NCBI GenBank assembly: GCA_963702495.1
Contig: CAVPDA010000002.1
Span: 1-47,267, forward strand
Source of the DNA: CAVPDA01 sp963702495
GTDB lineage: Bacteria > Pseudomonadota > Gammaproteobacteria > Burkholderiales > Rhodocyclaceae
Direction: 5' to 3'
DNA: 47,267 nucleotides
Part shown: one piece after another, positions 23,255-33,517 of the stretch
Layout: each line of letters begins with the position of its first letter
How positions within the stretch are numbered: position 1 is the stretch's first letter
Position numbers and translations under genes: made by a program
The notes under the pieces: generated by a model
The model's database searches: none
The model's input: the letters and a program-made list of their open reading frames with translations, nothing else
Told to the model about the DNA's origin: nothing

Positions 23255-24445
23255 ATGTTCTTCAAGGTCAAGGCGTACCGCAAGCCCGAAGGGATCTTCG
23301 AGGCAGTGCTGGAGGCGCCGAGCGCGGCCGACGCGATGCGACTGGCGGAGGCTCAGGGGCTGCGCATCATCTCGGTTGCCCCGTCCCGCGCCTTGCCGAC
23401 GCTCAAGCGCGGGGGCCAGCGCGCCTTTCCCCTGGTGCTGTTCAGCCAGGAACTCTCCACGCTGCTGCGCGCCGGCCTGTCCCTGGTGGATTCCATCGAG
23501 AGCCTGGGGGAGAAGGAGGAGAGCGGGCCCAACCGCCGTCTGCTCGAGGACGTGACGCGTCACCTGTACGAAGGCAAGTCGCTGTCGCAGGCGCTGTCCC
23601 AGTTCCCCTCGGTGTTTCCCGACCTCTACGTCGCCCTCATCCAGTCGAGCGAAAAGACCGGCGAATTGTCCGACGCGCTCACGCGCTACGTCGCCTACCG
23701 CACCCAGGTGGAACAGGTGAGAAAGAAGATCGTCAGCGCATCGATTTATCCTGCGCTGCTTCTCATCGTGGGCGGCGGCGTCATGCTGTTCCTCATCGGC
23801 TACGTGGTGCCGCGCTTCAGTCAGGTCTACGAGGACATGGGAGACAACCTTCCCTGGCTGTCCAAGGTACTGCTGACCTGGGGGCAATTTCTCCAAGCCC
23901 ATCAGACCCTGGTCTTCGGCGGACTGGCAGTACTGGTCGCGGCTGCGATCGTCGGCGCACGGGGCCCGCGCTTTCGCTCATTGCTCGGTCGATCTCTCGT
24001 AGCGATTCCGGCGATCGGGAACCGGGTTTTCCTGTACCAGTTGTCACGCTTCTATCGGTCCCTCGGCATGCTGCTGCGGGGCGGCATGCCGATCCTGACG
24101 GGCATCTCCATGGTGCGCGGCCTGCTCAGCGACAGCATGCGCACCAAGCTCGACACGGTCGCGCTGCGCATTCGGGAAGGCCATTCCCTGTCCGGTGCGA
24201 TGGAATCGAACGGGCTCACCACCCCGGTCGCGCAGCGCATGCTTCGCGCCGGGGAGAAGTCTGGCAACCTGGGTGAGATGCTGGAGCGGACCGCCGATTT
24301 CTACGACGAGGAACTGGCGCGCTGGGTGAACTGGTTCGTCAAGCTGTTCGAGCCGATCCTGATGGCCTTCATCGGCATCGTCATCGGCGTCGTCGTCGTC
24401 CTCATGTATATCCCGATCTTCGAACTCGCGAGCAGCATCCAGTAG
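23255..24445 (+). CDS. gspF: Type II secretion inner-membrane platform protein GspF
   Basis: The 396-residue polytopic protein has two GspF domains (QELSTLLRAGLSLVDSIESL near residue 65; LSRFYRSLGMLLRGGMPIL near 265). It has three membrane segments, including LLLIVGGGVMLFLIGYVVP and a C-terminal ILMAFIGIVIGVVVVLMYIP. GspF anchors the ATPase and organises pseudopilin polymerisation. The frame is open upstream, but the ATG at 23255 begins the family-typical FFKVKAYRKPEG. It ends the cluster; no minor pseudopilin genes (gspH-K) follow. Confidence 0.94.
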   Translation: MFFKVKAYRKPEGIFEAVLEAPSAADAMRLAEAQGLRIISVAPSRALPTLKRGGQRAFPLVLFSQELSTLLRAGLSLVDSIESLGEKEESGPNRRLLEDVTRHLYEGKSLSQALSQFPSVFPDLYVALIQSSEKTGELSDALTRYVAYRTQVEQVRKKIVSASIYPALLLIVGGGVMLFLIGYVVPRFSQVYEDMGDNLPWLSKVLLTWGQFLQAHQTLVFGGLAVLVAAAIVGARGPRFRSLLGRSLVAIPAIGNRVFLYQLSRFYRSLGMLLRGGMPILTGISMVRGLLSDSMRTKLDTVALRIREGHSLSGAMESNGLTTPVAQRMLRAGEKSGNLGEMLERTADFYDEELARWVNWFVKLFEPILMAFIGIVIGVVVVLMYIPIFELASSIQ

Positions 24446-24496
24446 GGCGGCGGCGGGGTGCGCCGGCGGCACTGCGACCGGCATCGCCCATCGCTG

Positions 24497-25913
<1,417 letters not shown>

Positions 25914-25916
25914 GGG

Positions 25917-27335
25917 TCAGCGCGCCAACTTGAAAATCAGCCTCACCTCGGTGCCCTCCTTTTCACGGCTGGTAATGCGAATGGCACCACCAAACCGTTC
26001 CATGATACGTTTTACCAGCGCGAGCCCCAAACCGAGGCCGGTCCGCTTGGTGGTGTAGAACGGTTTGAACACCTGTTCCAGCTGTCGCGGCGACATTCCC
26101 GTACCGGTGTCCGCTACCAGCAATACGACCTGGCTCGGCGCCGCGCCGGACTCGGTCGCAAGGCGCAGGGTACCGCCGTTAGGCATGGCTTCGATGGCGT
26201 TCGAGATGACGCTGTTGAACACCTGCGCGAACAGCGACTGGTTGCCGTGGACGGGAGGCAGATTCGGCGCGACCGCGCTCGAATCGACCATTATCCTCGC
26301 CTTCTCGATCTGGGTATCGAAGCTGCTTACCGATTCCTTCAGTACCCGTTCCAGCGTCACCGGCTCCATTTCCGCGGCAAGTGGCCGCGAGAACACGAGC
26401 AGGTCGCGTATCCAGCGACCGATGCGGTCCACCTGCGAGATGACGTCCCTCAGGTTCTTCTTCACCGATTCGCTGTCCCCCTCGAGCCCGAGTTCGGCAC
26501 TGGAGCGGATGGAAGCCAGCGGATTGCGGATGCTGTGGGCCACCGCGGAAGACATTTCGCCGATCACCACCAGGGTCTCCGACTCGACGATCCGCTGCTG
26601 CTGGCTCGCAATCAACGCCGCCGCCCGGCGCACGATGCCGAACAGCGCCAGGTAGGACAGGAACCCGCCGACAACGGTGCAACACCAGATCAGGATGTGG
26701 CCTTTGCGGATCGATTGGATCAGGCTCTTCGGTTCCTTGTAAACCTCGATCACCGAGGCCACCTCACCCTTGCTGTTGTACAGCGGAATGTAGTTCTCGA
26801 TGAAGAACTCCTCGGGCTCGCCGAGAAACACCTGCTCTTCCCGATCGTGAGTGACATCGGTGTGCCCCTTGGCCACCACCACGCGCGACTGCAGCGACTC
26901 ATCCAGTTCGTCGTTGCGACCGACTTTCCTGCCGATCAGCGACGGATTGCTGGACCAGACGATGCGGCGATCCGTGGAGAACACATTCGCCAGCAGCACA
27001 TCCGGCAAGTTGTTGATGTGATCGAGAAACTCCTCCCTGGCATCGGACAGCTTCTCCCTTGGAATGCCCGCCTTCACCGGGTCGAAACGGTCATCGAGTA
27101 TTTCGCCGATGCTGAGACTCGCCCCCAGATTCGCGTGCTGGCCCTCCGAATCGGCAAGCGCGTGGATGAACTGAGCGGTCAGGATGGCATCGCGATCGAG
27201 GATCTCGCGGGTAAGAAAGTGCGAGACGATGAGCGCCAGGGCAACGGAAATGACCGTGATGGTGACGAAGCTCAGCACCGCGAACCATCGCGTCAGGTTG
27301 AACGACATGTGCGGCAGGGGTGCCAGCGCGTTCAT
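25917..27335 (-). CDS. Membrane sensor histidine kinase (NtrB/AtoS-like)
   Basis: The 472-residue protein has two membrane helices (about residues 14-38 and 215-240) around an extracytoplasmic sensing domain that includes IPLYNSKGEVASVIEVYKE. The cytoplasmic part has the HisKA box with VAHSIRNPLASIRSS and a HATPase domain with N box (NAIEAMPNGG), D-x-G box (ADTGTGMS) and GLGLGLALVKRI. It lacks a visible PAS domain. The start at 27335 is chosen because the open frame upstream encodes Arg/Cys-rich sequence unlike a kinase. It is followed 3 bases later by the NtrC-type regulator. The 360-base gap 27336-27695 upstream holds no gene or clear promoter. Confidence 0.9.
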   Translation of the reverse strand: MNALAPLPHMSFNLTRWFAVLSFVTITVISVALALIVSHFLTREILDRDAILTAQFIHALADSEGQHANLGASLSIGEILDDRFDPVKAGIPREKLSDAREEFLDHINNLPDVLLANVFSTDRRIVWSSNPSLIGRKVGRNDELDESLQSRVVVAKGHTDVTHDREEQVFLGEPEEFFIENYIPLYNSKGEVASVIEVYKEPKSLIQSIRKGHILIWCCTVVGGFLSYLALFGIVRRAAALIASQQQRIVESETLVVIGEMSSAVAHSIRNPLASIRSSAELGLEGDSESVKKNLRDVISQVDRIGRWIRDLLVFSRPLAAEMEPVTLERVLKESVSSFDTQIEKARIMVDSSAVAPNLPPVHGNQSLFAQVFNSVISNAIEAMPNGGTLRLATESGAAPSQVVLLVADTGTGMSPRQLEQVFKPFYTTKRTGLGLGLALVKRIMERFGGAIRITSREKEGTEVRLIFKLAR

Positions 27336-27695
27336 TTGCGTGAACCTGTTTGTGTTCGGCGCGGCTGGGTACACGACGGCCCCGATGCGATCTTGCAAGC
27401 GGACGCAACTGCGCTGTGCGGACCAGGACGGACCCCGGCGGTTGCTGCACGTCGGCCTGCAATCGTTGTGAAGGCGTCTGCAACCGATTGGCCAACCGGG
27501 AATGTTATCGGCCAGGCAGCGTGAAGTCCGTGACATCGATCACTGACAAGACCGGGCCACCCGCGATGATCGCGCGTAGGCGCCGGCAGGGGGCTGCGGC
27601 CCGCCGTGGAACGTATGGGAGATGCGCCTCCCGACACATGCCTGGAAGCCGACCCTGGGAAGAGTTCCGACGGCAAGGGCTCGCCCGGCCCGGCG

Positions 27696-28175
27696 TCAAT
27701 GCGCCGCCGGCGCACGTTCGATCCCGCCGATCCGCTGTCCTGCCGCAATGCCGCGCTGCTTGAACCACCCCGCATTCATCTCCAACGCGTACTTCGCGGG
27801 CTTGGCTGCGCAATGATTCACCTCGCTTTCGGGCTGCATTTCGGCGATGTTGATGACTTGGCCGGCGTCGTTAACGAACGCCACGCTGAGGGGAATATGG
27901 GTGTTGCGCATCCACATGCAATGCCGGGCCGGTTCCGGAAAGACGAACAGCATGCCCCGGCTCGCGCCCATTTGCCGCCGGTGCATCAAGCCCTCGGCAC
28001 GGGATGACCAGGTACTGGCGACCTCGGCCTCGATGCGGTACACGCCGGCGCTGAGTTCCAGCATGGGCTGTTGCGCCGTCGCCAAGCTCGGCGTCAGCGC
28101 CAAGCCCAGCCACAGCAGGGCGTACCGCGGGGCGCGCGCCTTGAACGTCTTGCTGGAATCCAGGGTCTTGCTCAT
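27696..28175 (-). CDS. DUF192 family exported protein
   Basis: The 159-residue product has a signal-like N-terminus (YALLWLGLALTPSLATAQQ). A DUF192 domain follows, shown by VEVAS-like strand EAEVASTWSSRAEGLMHRRQMG, GMLFVFPEPARHCMWMRNTHIPLSVAFVNDAGQVI and KYALEMNAGWFKQRGIAAGQRI. The function of DUF192 is not established. It is transcribed in the same direction as the reductase operon but begins about 124 bases after it, so it may or may not be part of that transcript. Confidence 0.88.
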   Translation of the reverse strand: MSKTLDSSKTFKARAPRYALLWLGLALTPSLATAQQPMLELSAGVYRIEAEVASTWSSRAEGLMHRRQMGASRGMLFVFPEPARHCMWMRNTHIPLSVAFVNDAGQVINIAEMQPESEVNHCAAKPAKYALEMNAGWFKQRGIAAGQRIGGIERAPAAH

Positions 28176-28299
28176 CTCTCACCGGCCGCAAACACGAAGT
28201 CCGAGATGATACCGGTAGTCGGGCCGCCAACGAATAGAACCATCGGACGTGACCCGGGCCAACCCCCCGGCGCCACGCCGAGGCACCGAAAGCAGCCCC

Positions 28300-29199
28300 T
28301 CACGGGTCCGAAATAACCTGGAACAACAGCCGGTTGCGTTCTGTCGCCGCGCAGATGCGGCACAATCCGCCGTCGCCGCCCGCCTGGACGTGCCGGAAAT
28401 CGCAACCGCAGCCCTCGCAGTGATACGTCCCATAGGGCAACAGCTCCAGCTTCACCCGGGCATGGCGCGAGAGTGCGATGGCGTCGTCTTCGCATATGTC
28501 GCTACAGAGGCCGCAGCCATTGCACCGGGCAGCATCCATGCGATATGCGCTTGCCGCTTCGGAAACCGCGAGCGCTCCGGTCGGACAGATGTGCAGGCAC
28601 GCGTCGCATGCGACACAGCGCTCCGCCAAGATTTCCGGCACCCAAGGGAAAAGGGCCGCATCCGCCTCGGGCAAGCGCGAAGACGGCGACGGTCGGCCTC
28701 CGTCTGTCGTTTCCCAAGGCGTCGCGTCGGTGCCTGAGTCGGGCCTTGCCAGCCCGAGAAAGCGTCGCCGTTGGGGGCAGGGCGTTTCCCGCTGCACGGC
28801 ACGCTGCAGCGCACGACGCCACTGCGGGAATGGCATATCGAGAATCTCGACCGGTGGCAGGCGCCGTGATCGCAGCACGCCATTCACTTCCGGCAACAGG
28901 TGATCCATGCGCTGCCTGCCGCCGCGCGCGCATTCGTCGCAGTTCTCGCGCGCCAGGCGCAGGACATGCACTGCGCGCTCGGCCAGCGCGTACAAGTCCT
29001 GCTCGCCGATGCCATGCACGCAAGGGATGACGCCATCTTCGCCGATAACGCCCACGCGCTGGCAGGCGGCGAAGGCGGAGTGATCCTCGACCCGAAGCGC
29101 CGGCGCGTAGGGCTGGGACAGCGCATCCTGCGGACAAACCGAAACACACAGACCGCAGCCGTCACAACGATTCGGGTCGAGAACAAGGACGTCCTGCAT
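28300..29199 (-). CDS. Polyferredoxin-type 4Fe-4S protein of the reductase operon
   Basis: The 299-residue reading frame has an N-terminal cluster motif CDGCGLCVSVCP, a middle region with CDECARGG, two further motifs (CVACDACLHICP and CNGCGLCSDIC) and a C-terminal CEGCGC ... CRIC pair. It looks like the cytoplasmic ferredoxin that accompanies TorD in some molybdoenzyme operons, possibly supplying electrons or helping maturation; the role is inferred. The frame's own ATG is probably not the true start: 60 more residues with another cluster motif lie upstream in a different frame (see 29162-29356). Confidence 0.78.
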   Translation of the reverse strand: MQDVLVLDPNRCDGCGLCVSVCPQDALSQPYAPALRVEDHSAFAACQRVGVIGEDGVIPCVHGIGEQDLYALAERAVHVLRLARENCDECARGGRQRMDHLLPEVNGVLRSRRLPPVEILDMPFPQWRRALQRAVQRETPCPQRRRFLGLARPDSGTDATPWETTDGGRPSPSSRLPEADAALFPWVPEILAERCVACDACLHICPTGALAVSEAASAYRMDAARCNGCGLCSDICEDDAIALSRHARVKLELLPYGTYHCEGCGCDFRHVQAGGDGGLCRICAATERNRLLFQVISDP

Positions 29200-29356
29200 G
29201 AAGCTCCCGGCGTCGTTCGGGCAGGCGTTCGACGCAGCGCCGGCAGGATGCGCCCACCAGCAGGGCGTGCACGCAGCGGCCAGAATCGACCGTCGGTTTC
29301 TCGGTCTGCCCCGAAGCGCGCGGCCCGAATCCCAGCCAGGAGTGCAGTCCGATCAC
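29162..29356 (-). pseudogene. Displaced N-terminus of the polyferredoxin (frameshift)
   Basis: From a GTG at 29356 the frame encodes WLGFGPRASGQTEKPTVDSG, then RCVHALLVGASCRRCV, and then turns into Arg-rich nonsense. Removing one base near 29228 (GAAC to GAC on the coding strand) makes it continue as CVDACPNDAGSFMQDVLVL, joining perfectly to the downstream frame. The intact protein would be about 350 residues with a fifth Cys motif. This is a one-base insertion, real or a sequencing error. Its GTG lies 54 bases after the TorD-like gene. Confidence 0.75.
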
Positions 29357-29410
29357 GCTTCGCGTCGAGAAATTGTCCGGTACCGTATGTGGGGCGAGGA
29401 TGGCGGCGGC

Positions 29411-30157
29411 TTACCAACTCGGCCCGGCGCCCGGAACGAACGCCACCGCCACCGCCTCGACGCGACGCCGGGCATCGCAGCGTTCGTTCACTTCCACTTG
29501 CGTCGGCCGCCGCTGCTGCAGGCGCTGCGCCAGGAGGTCCCGCAGCGTATCGATATACGCCGCGGTCAGAAGAACGAGGCCAGCATAGAGGGCGGTGTCG
29601 CAGCGCGCGGCGACCCGGCCGGCGAAATCGTCCAGCCAGCGCAGCAGGTGTTCGTCCAAGTGGCGACCGAGCGTGTCCCAGTCGGGGGCGTCGACGCCAT
29701 GGCGCAGGCAATGGGCGACGAAGTGGAGTTGCAGCACGAGGTGGTCGTCGGGCCGCCGGCGCCAGTCGGCCGCTTGCAGTCCGGTTGCGGCGTAGATCTC
29801 GCGCAACTGGAACATGGCGTCGTGACAGATCGTATGGTCGTCCGACAGCCACACGGACTCATAGGGCGATGCGCCGAGGCTGCCGTTGAGATAGATCGCG
29901 GCGTAGTCGGAGGCCAGTTGGTCCAGAAGGAGTGGCGCCGGATCCGCGGGCAAGGCGACGACGGCGCCCCGCAGCAGATCGAACGCCTGCCGCGGCCGGT
30001 CGCTGGCGGGCTTAAGGCCCAGGTTGTCGGGAAAGCCGATGCTCTTGAGGCCGCGCAGGACATCCGCGGTGAGTTCCCGATCCTGCAGCATCGCCAGCGT
30101 TTCGATGTCATCCGCCAGCGCCTCGCGCAGTGCGCGCGGGATCATCTCGCCGGGCAT
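29411..30157 (-). CDS. TorD/DmsD-family molybdoenzyme chaperone
   Basis: The 248-residue all-helical protein has the TorD-like features ALPADPAPLLLDQLASDYAAIYLNG, SVWLSDDHTICHDAM, the DHLVLQLHFVAHCL block and HLDEHLLRWLDDFAGRV. Such chaperones bind the Tat signal of a specific molybdoenzyme and guard cofactor insertion. Its partner is almost certainly the catalytic subunit two genes upstream, which carries a twin-arginine signal. The ATG at 30157 is preferred over a TTG two codons earlier. Confidence 0.88.
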   Translation of the reverse strand: MPGEMIPRALREALADDIETLAMLQDRELTADVLRGLKSIGFPDNLGLKPASDRPRQAFDLLRGAVVALPADPAPLLLDQLASDYAAIYLNGSLGASPYESVWLSDDHTICHDAMFQLREIYAATGLQAADWRRRPDDHLVLQLHFVAHCLRHGVDAPDWDTLGRHLDEHLLRWLDDFAGRVAARCDTALYAGLVLLTAAYIDTLRDLLAQRLQQRRPTQVEVNERCDARRRVEAVAVAFVPGAGPSW

Positions 30158-30187
30158 CGTCAAAGGGCCGCCGGACGCACGGCGCCG

Positions 30188-30856
30188 CTAGCCATCGACC
30201 CGTCCTTTGCTGTGGGCAACGAAGGCGACGGAGGGATGGGTCAGCTCGGGACTGGCCATGTTCTTGACCTGCCGCACCGGCTTGTCGTTCGGCCCCACGG
30301 CCTTCGTCGGGTAGGTGCCGGCAAGGATCTGGTCGATCGGCCCGACGTCCAGTACCCGCATCATGCACGCCGCGACGCAGTAGGGTTTGCGCCCGGCCTC
30401 GATCTCGTCGACGCAAAGGTTGCATTTCTTCACCACCTTCGCGTGCGGATCCCATTGCGGGGCACCGAACGGACAGGTCGCCTCGCAGCGGCGACAGCCG
30501 ATGCACAGGGTGGAGTCGATATCGACGATGCCGTTGTCGGGGCGCTTCCAAATAGCGCCGGTGGGACAGGCGGGCAGGCAGGCCGGTTCGGCACAGTGGT
30601 TGCACGACATGTTCACCTTGTAGGCGAACACGTCCGGGAACCTGCCTCCCTCCACGTACATGACGCGGCGAAAGCGCGGCCCCGGCGGCAATCCGTTCTT
30701 GTCCTTGCAGGCGATCTCGCATGCCCGGCAACCGATGCAATCCACGTTGTGATGGACGAAACCGAGCTGCACCTCAGCCACCACCGGTACGTAGGTGGTG
30801 GCCTTCTTGCGCTTGATCGCGGCCTTGAGTTGCTCGCGGTCCTGGTCTTCACGCAT
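30188..30856 (-). CDS. Four-cluster ferredoxin subunit (DmsB/NrfC-like)
   Basis: The 222-residue protein has four cluster motifs: CIGCRACEIAC, CNHCAEPACLPACP, CIGCRRCEATCP and CNLC ... CVAAC. That is the arrangement of the electron-transfer subunit of DMSO-reductase-family enzymes. There is no signal peptide, so it would be carried across the membrane with the Tat-exported catalytic subunit. It starts 9 bases after that subunit's stop, which supports a stoichiometric complex. No DmsC-type membrane anchor is encoded nearby, so electrons probably pass through the pentaheme cytochrome. Confidence 0.92.
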   Translation of the reverse strand: MREDQDREQLKAAIKRKKATTYVPVVAEVQLGFVHHNVDCIGCRACEIACKDKNGLPPGPRFRRVMYVEGGRFPDVFAYKVNMSCNHCAEPACLPACPTGAIWKRPDNGIVDIDSTLCIGCRRCEATCPFGAPQWDPHAKVVKKCNLCVDEIEAGRKPYCVAACMMRVLDVGPIDQILAGTYPTKAVGPNDKPVRQVKNMASPELTHPSVAFVAHSKGRVDG

Positions 30857-30865
30857 GATCGCCTC

Positions 30866-33478
30866 TCAGTAGTCCCGCCGGAACACGTGCGAGCGCGCCG
30901 TCGCCAGGATGTCCCAGCCCGGCCTGTGCTCGAGGTCGGTCTTCTTCACGTTGCACAGCACCGTGTTGTAGGCGAAGGCGCCGGCCGGACTGGGCTCGTC
31001 CTTGGTGAGGAAGTCCGGATTCCCGGCGCGGTCGATTCCCTGGTCGTCCCGGTCCATCCAGGCCCCCTCGTACAGGACCACTACGCCGGGCATGCAGCGC
31101 TCGGTCACATAGACCGGCACCACGGTCTTGCCGCGGTCGTTCCACGCCTCGACGATGTCGCCCGTCCTGATGCCGAGCCTGCCGGCATCGGCGGCGTTCA
31201 TGGTGAGCTCCTGCTGATAGGTCTCGCGCAGCCAGGGAATGTTGTTGAAGATGGAATGGGTGCGCCAGCGCGGATGCGGGCTCACCATGTGGAACGGAAA
31301 GTCCTTCGCCTTCAAGCTGTTGAGCGACTCGAACGGCTCGACCCATTTCGGAATGTAAGGGATCTCGTAACCGTATTGGGTGCGCGTCCAGTCGGTGATC
31401 TTGGCCAGAGTGGTGGACAGGATCTCGATCTTGCCCGAAGGCGTATTGAACGACTCGCCCTTCTCGATCTGATCGCGGAAGGCGACGATCGGCTTGTCGA
31501 ACTTGAACTTGTAGACGCCGCGCTGCTTGAACTCGTCCCAGGGCATGCTCACGCCCTGGTGCTTCATCGGTCCTTTCTCCCACCACGCCTTGAGGTAAGC
31601 CTCGTCCACCGCGTCCGGATCGTTGAAGTAGTCCCGCGTCGCCCGCGGGTTGTAGCGCTTGCCGAAGTCCTTGAGGCCCGTGTCGAGTTGCTCCAGGCGG
31701 TAGGCCAATTCGGTGAATACCTGGAAGTCGGTGCGGCTCTCGCCCATCGGCTCGATCACCTTGGGGCGGTGGATGTAGTAATGGCCTTTGTACCAGGGCA
31801 GCGCGACGTCGTGGCGCTCGAAATGGGTGGCGATCGGCAGCAGGACGTCGGCCCAAAGTCCGGAGGGCGTGATGGTGGAGTCGGCGCACACCACCAGTTC
31901 CAGCTTGCGCACCGCCTCGATTTCCTTGTTGATGTTGGTGAGCTGGTTGAACCAGTCGGAGCCGTGCCACCAGATCGCCTTGATGTTGGGGATGGTGCCG
32001 TCGGGCACGCTCTTGTCGTCCGCGGATCGGGGCCACAGGCCGACCTCTTCGCGCTTGACGTTCGGGTAGTTGAGCACGCAGTGCGCCCAGCGGTCGGACT
32101 TTATCGAGGCGAACCAGATGTTGGCGGTCTCGTCGTCGTAGGGATAGGCGATGGACTCGGCGTGCCAGCCTTTGCCGACACCCTCCGCACTGCCGCCCAG
32201 GATGCCGATGTTGCCGGTCATCGCCTGCAGCGCGGCGGCCATGCGGTTGTACTGCTCGCCGTATGCGTTTCTCCCCGGTGCCCACGATGCCTTGAGGGCC
32301 GCCGGCTTGGTCGTGGCGTACATATGGGCCAGCTTCCGGATGTCGTCGGCGGAGACGCCGCAGATCGAGGCTGCCCACTCCGGCGTCTTGGGCTTGTTGT
32401 CGTACTTGCCGAAGATGTAGTCCCTGAAATTCTCCCGCTCCTGCCCCGGCTGCTTCGCCCACGCCGGCATGGTGCCGGCGTCCATGCCCTGGACGAAGCG
32501 GTCGATGAACTTCTGGTTCTGCAGATTGTTGGCGAAGATGTAGTGCGCCATGCCGGCGAGCATGGCCGCATCGGTGTTGGGCTTGATCGGAATCCACCAG
32601 GCATCGTAGGCGGCGGCGGAATCGGTGAACTGCGGGTCCACCACCACGAACTTGCAGCCGCGCTGCTTGGCGAGCCGCATGTAGTAGAACGTGTTGCCGC
32701 CGTGGAAGGTGTAGGCCGGGTTCCAGCCCCACATGATGATCAGCTTGCTGTGGGCGAAGGCGTCGTCCTCGTTGCCGTCCTCGATGGTGCCGAAGGTCAT
32801 GCGCGAGGAAAACGTCGTGCCCTGGTAGGAGGGCACCGACCAGGAATTGGTGCGGCATCCGAACATGCCCAGGAAGCGCGCCAGCAGCCCCTCGATCTGA
32901 TCCGATTTGTGCAGCACGCCGTAGGAGGTGCCGGCATAGGCCTGGTCGAGAATGGCGGTGGGACCGTATTTCTGCTTCAGTTCCACCATCTTCCGGGCAA
33001 TGTGGTCGAGCGCCTCGTCCCACGACGCGCGCTTGAATTTCCCTTCGCCGCGCTCGCCGACCCGCAGCATCGGATAGAGCAGGCGCTCCGGCGAGTACAG
33101 CCGCGCGCGGTAGGAGCGGCCGCGCAGGCAGGCACGCAATTGCGGCACCTGCTCGGTGTCCTGACCGTACTGGCCGTCGGCCTGGTAGGCGCCGTTGTCG
33201 GTGGACAGGCGGACGATGACATCGCCCTTCTTGTGCGCCACCAGCATGTGGCGCGAACCGCAGTTGTGATCGCAGCTCGTGACGACGGTGGTGAGATCGT
33301 TGTCGCGCGGATAGGGCTCGTAGGCGAAGGCCTTTGCCTCCTTGCTGCGCGCCGCAAGCTCAACCAGACCGCTGGCAGCGGACGCCGCAGCCCCGGCGGC
33401 CACCGTCTTGAGGAAGCTGCGCCGATTCTGGTTGAGCAGTCCTTCCGTCCAATCGATGATCTTGTCGATGGCGTTCAT
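30866..33478 (-). CDS. DMSO-reductase-family molybdopterin oxidoreductase, catalytic subunit
   Basis: The 870-residue protein has a Tat signal (NRRSFLKTVAAGAA). The N-terminal cluster-binding region reads C69-x3-C73-x3-H77 ... C117, with His where DmsA-type enzymes have the third Cys. ACLRGRS and RLLYPMLRVGERGEGKF follow, as in DmsA. The bis-MGD core contains WGWNPAYT, IPIKPNTDAAMLAGM and ASWAPGRNAYGE, and the C-terminal cofactor domain has VSPHPRWRTHS. A Ser in the SVPSYQG segment aligns with the Mo-ligating Ser of DmsA. Substrate unknown; DMSO, S- or N-oxides, or oxyanions are possible. It is a periplasmic enzyme in an operon with cytochrome, ferredoxin and chaperone. Confidence 0.9.
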   Translation of the reverse strand: MNAIDKIIDWTEGLLNQNRRSFLKTVAAGAAASAASGLVELAARSKEAKAFAYEPYPRDNDLTTVVTSCDHNCGSRHMLVAHKKGDVIVRLSTDNGAYQADGQYGQDTEQVPQLRACLRGRSYRARLYSPERLLYPMLRVGERGEGKFKRASWDEALDHIARKMVELKQKYGPTAILDQAYAGTSYGVLHKSDQIEGLLARFLGMFGCRTNSWSVPSYQGTTFSSRMTFGTIEDGNEDDAFAHSKLIIMWGWNPAYTFHGGNTFYYMRLAKQRGCKFVVVDPQFTDSAAAYDAWWIPIKPNTDAAMLAGMAHYIFANNLQNQKFIDRFVQGMDAGTMPAWAKQPGQERENFRDYIFGKYDNKPKTPEWAASICGVSADDIRKLAHMYATTKPAALKASWAPGRNAYGEQYNRMAAALQAMTGNIGILGGSAEGVGKGWHAESIAYPYDDETANIWFASIKSDRWAHCVLNYPNVKREEVGLWPRSADDKSVPDGTIPNIKAIWWHGSDWFNQLTNINKEIEAVRKLELVVCADSTITPSGLWADVLLPIATHFERHDVALPWYKGHYYIHRPKVIEPMGESRTDFQVFTELAYRLEQLDTGLKDFGKRYNPRATRDYFNDPDAVDEAYLKAWWEKGPMKHQGVSMPWDEFKQRGVYKFKFDKPIVAFRDQIEKGESFNTPSGKIEILSTTLAKITDWTRTQYGYEIPYIPKWVEPFESLNSLKAKDFPFHMVSPHPRWRTHSIFNNIPWLRETYQQELTMNAADAGRLGIRTGDIVEAWNDRGKTVVPVYVTERCMPGVVVLYEGAWMDRDDQGIDRAGNPDFLTKDEPSPAGAFAYNTVLCNVKKTDLEHRPGWDILATARSHVFRRDY

Positions 33479-33517
33479 CTTGCGCGATCTCCTCGCAGGC
33501 TCGCAGCGATTTTCGGG

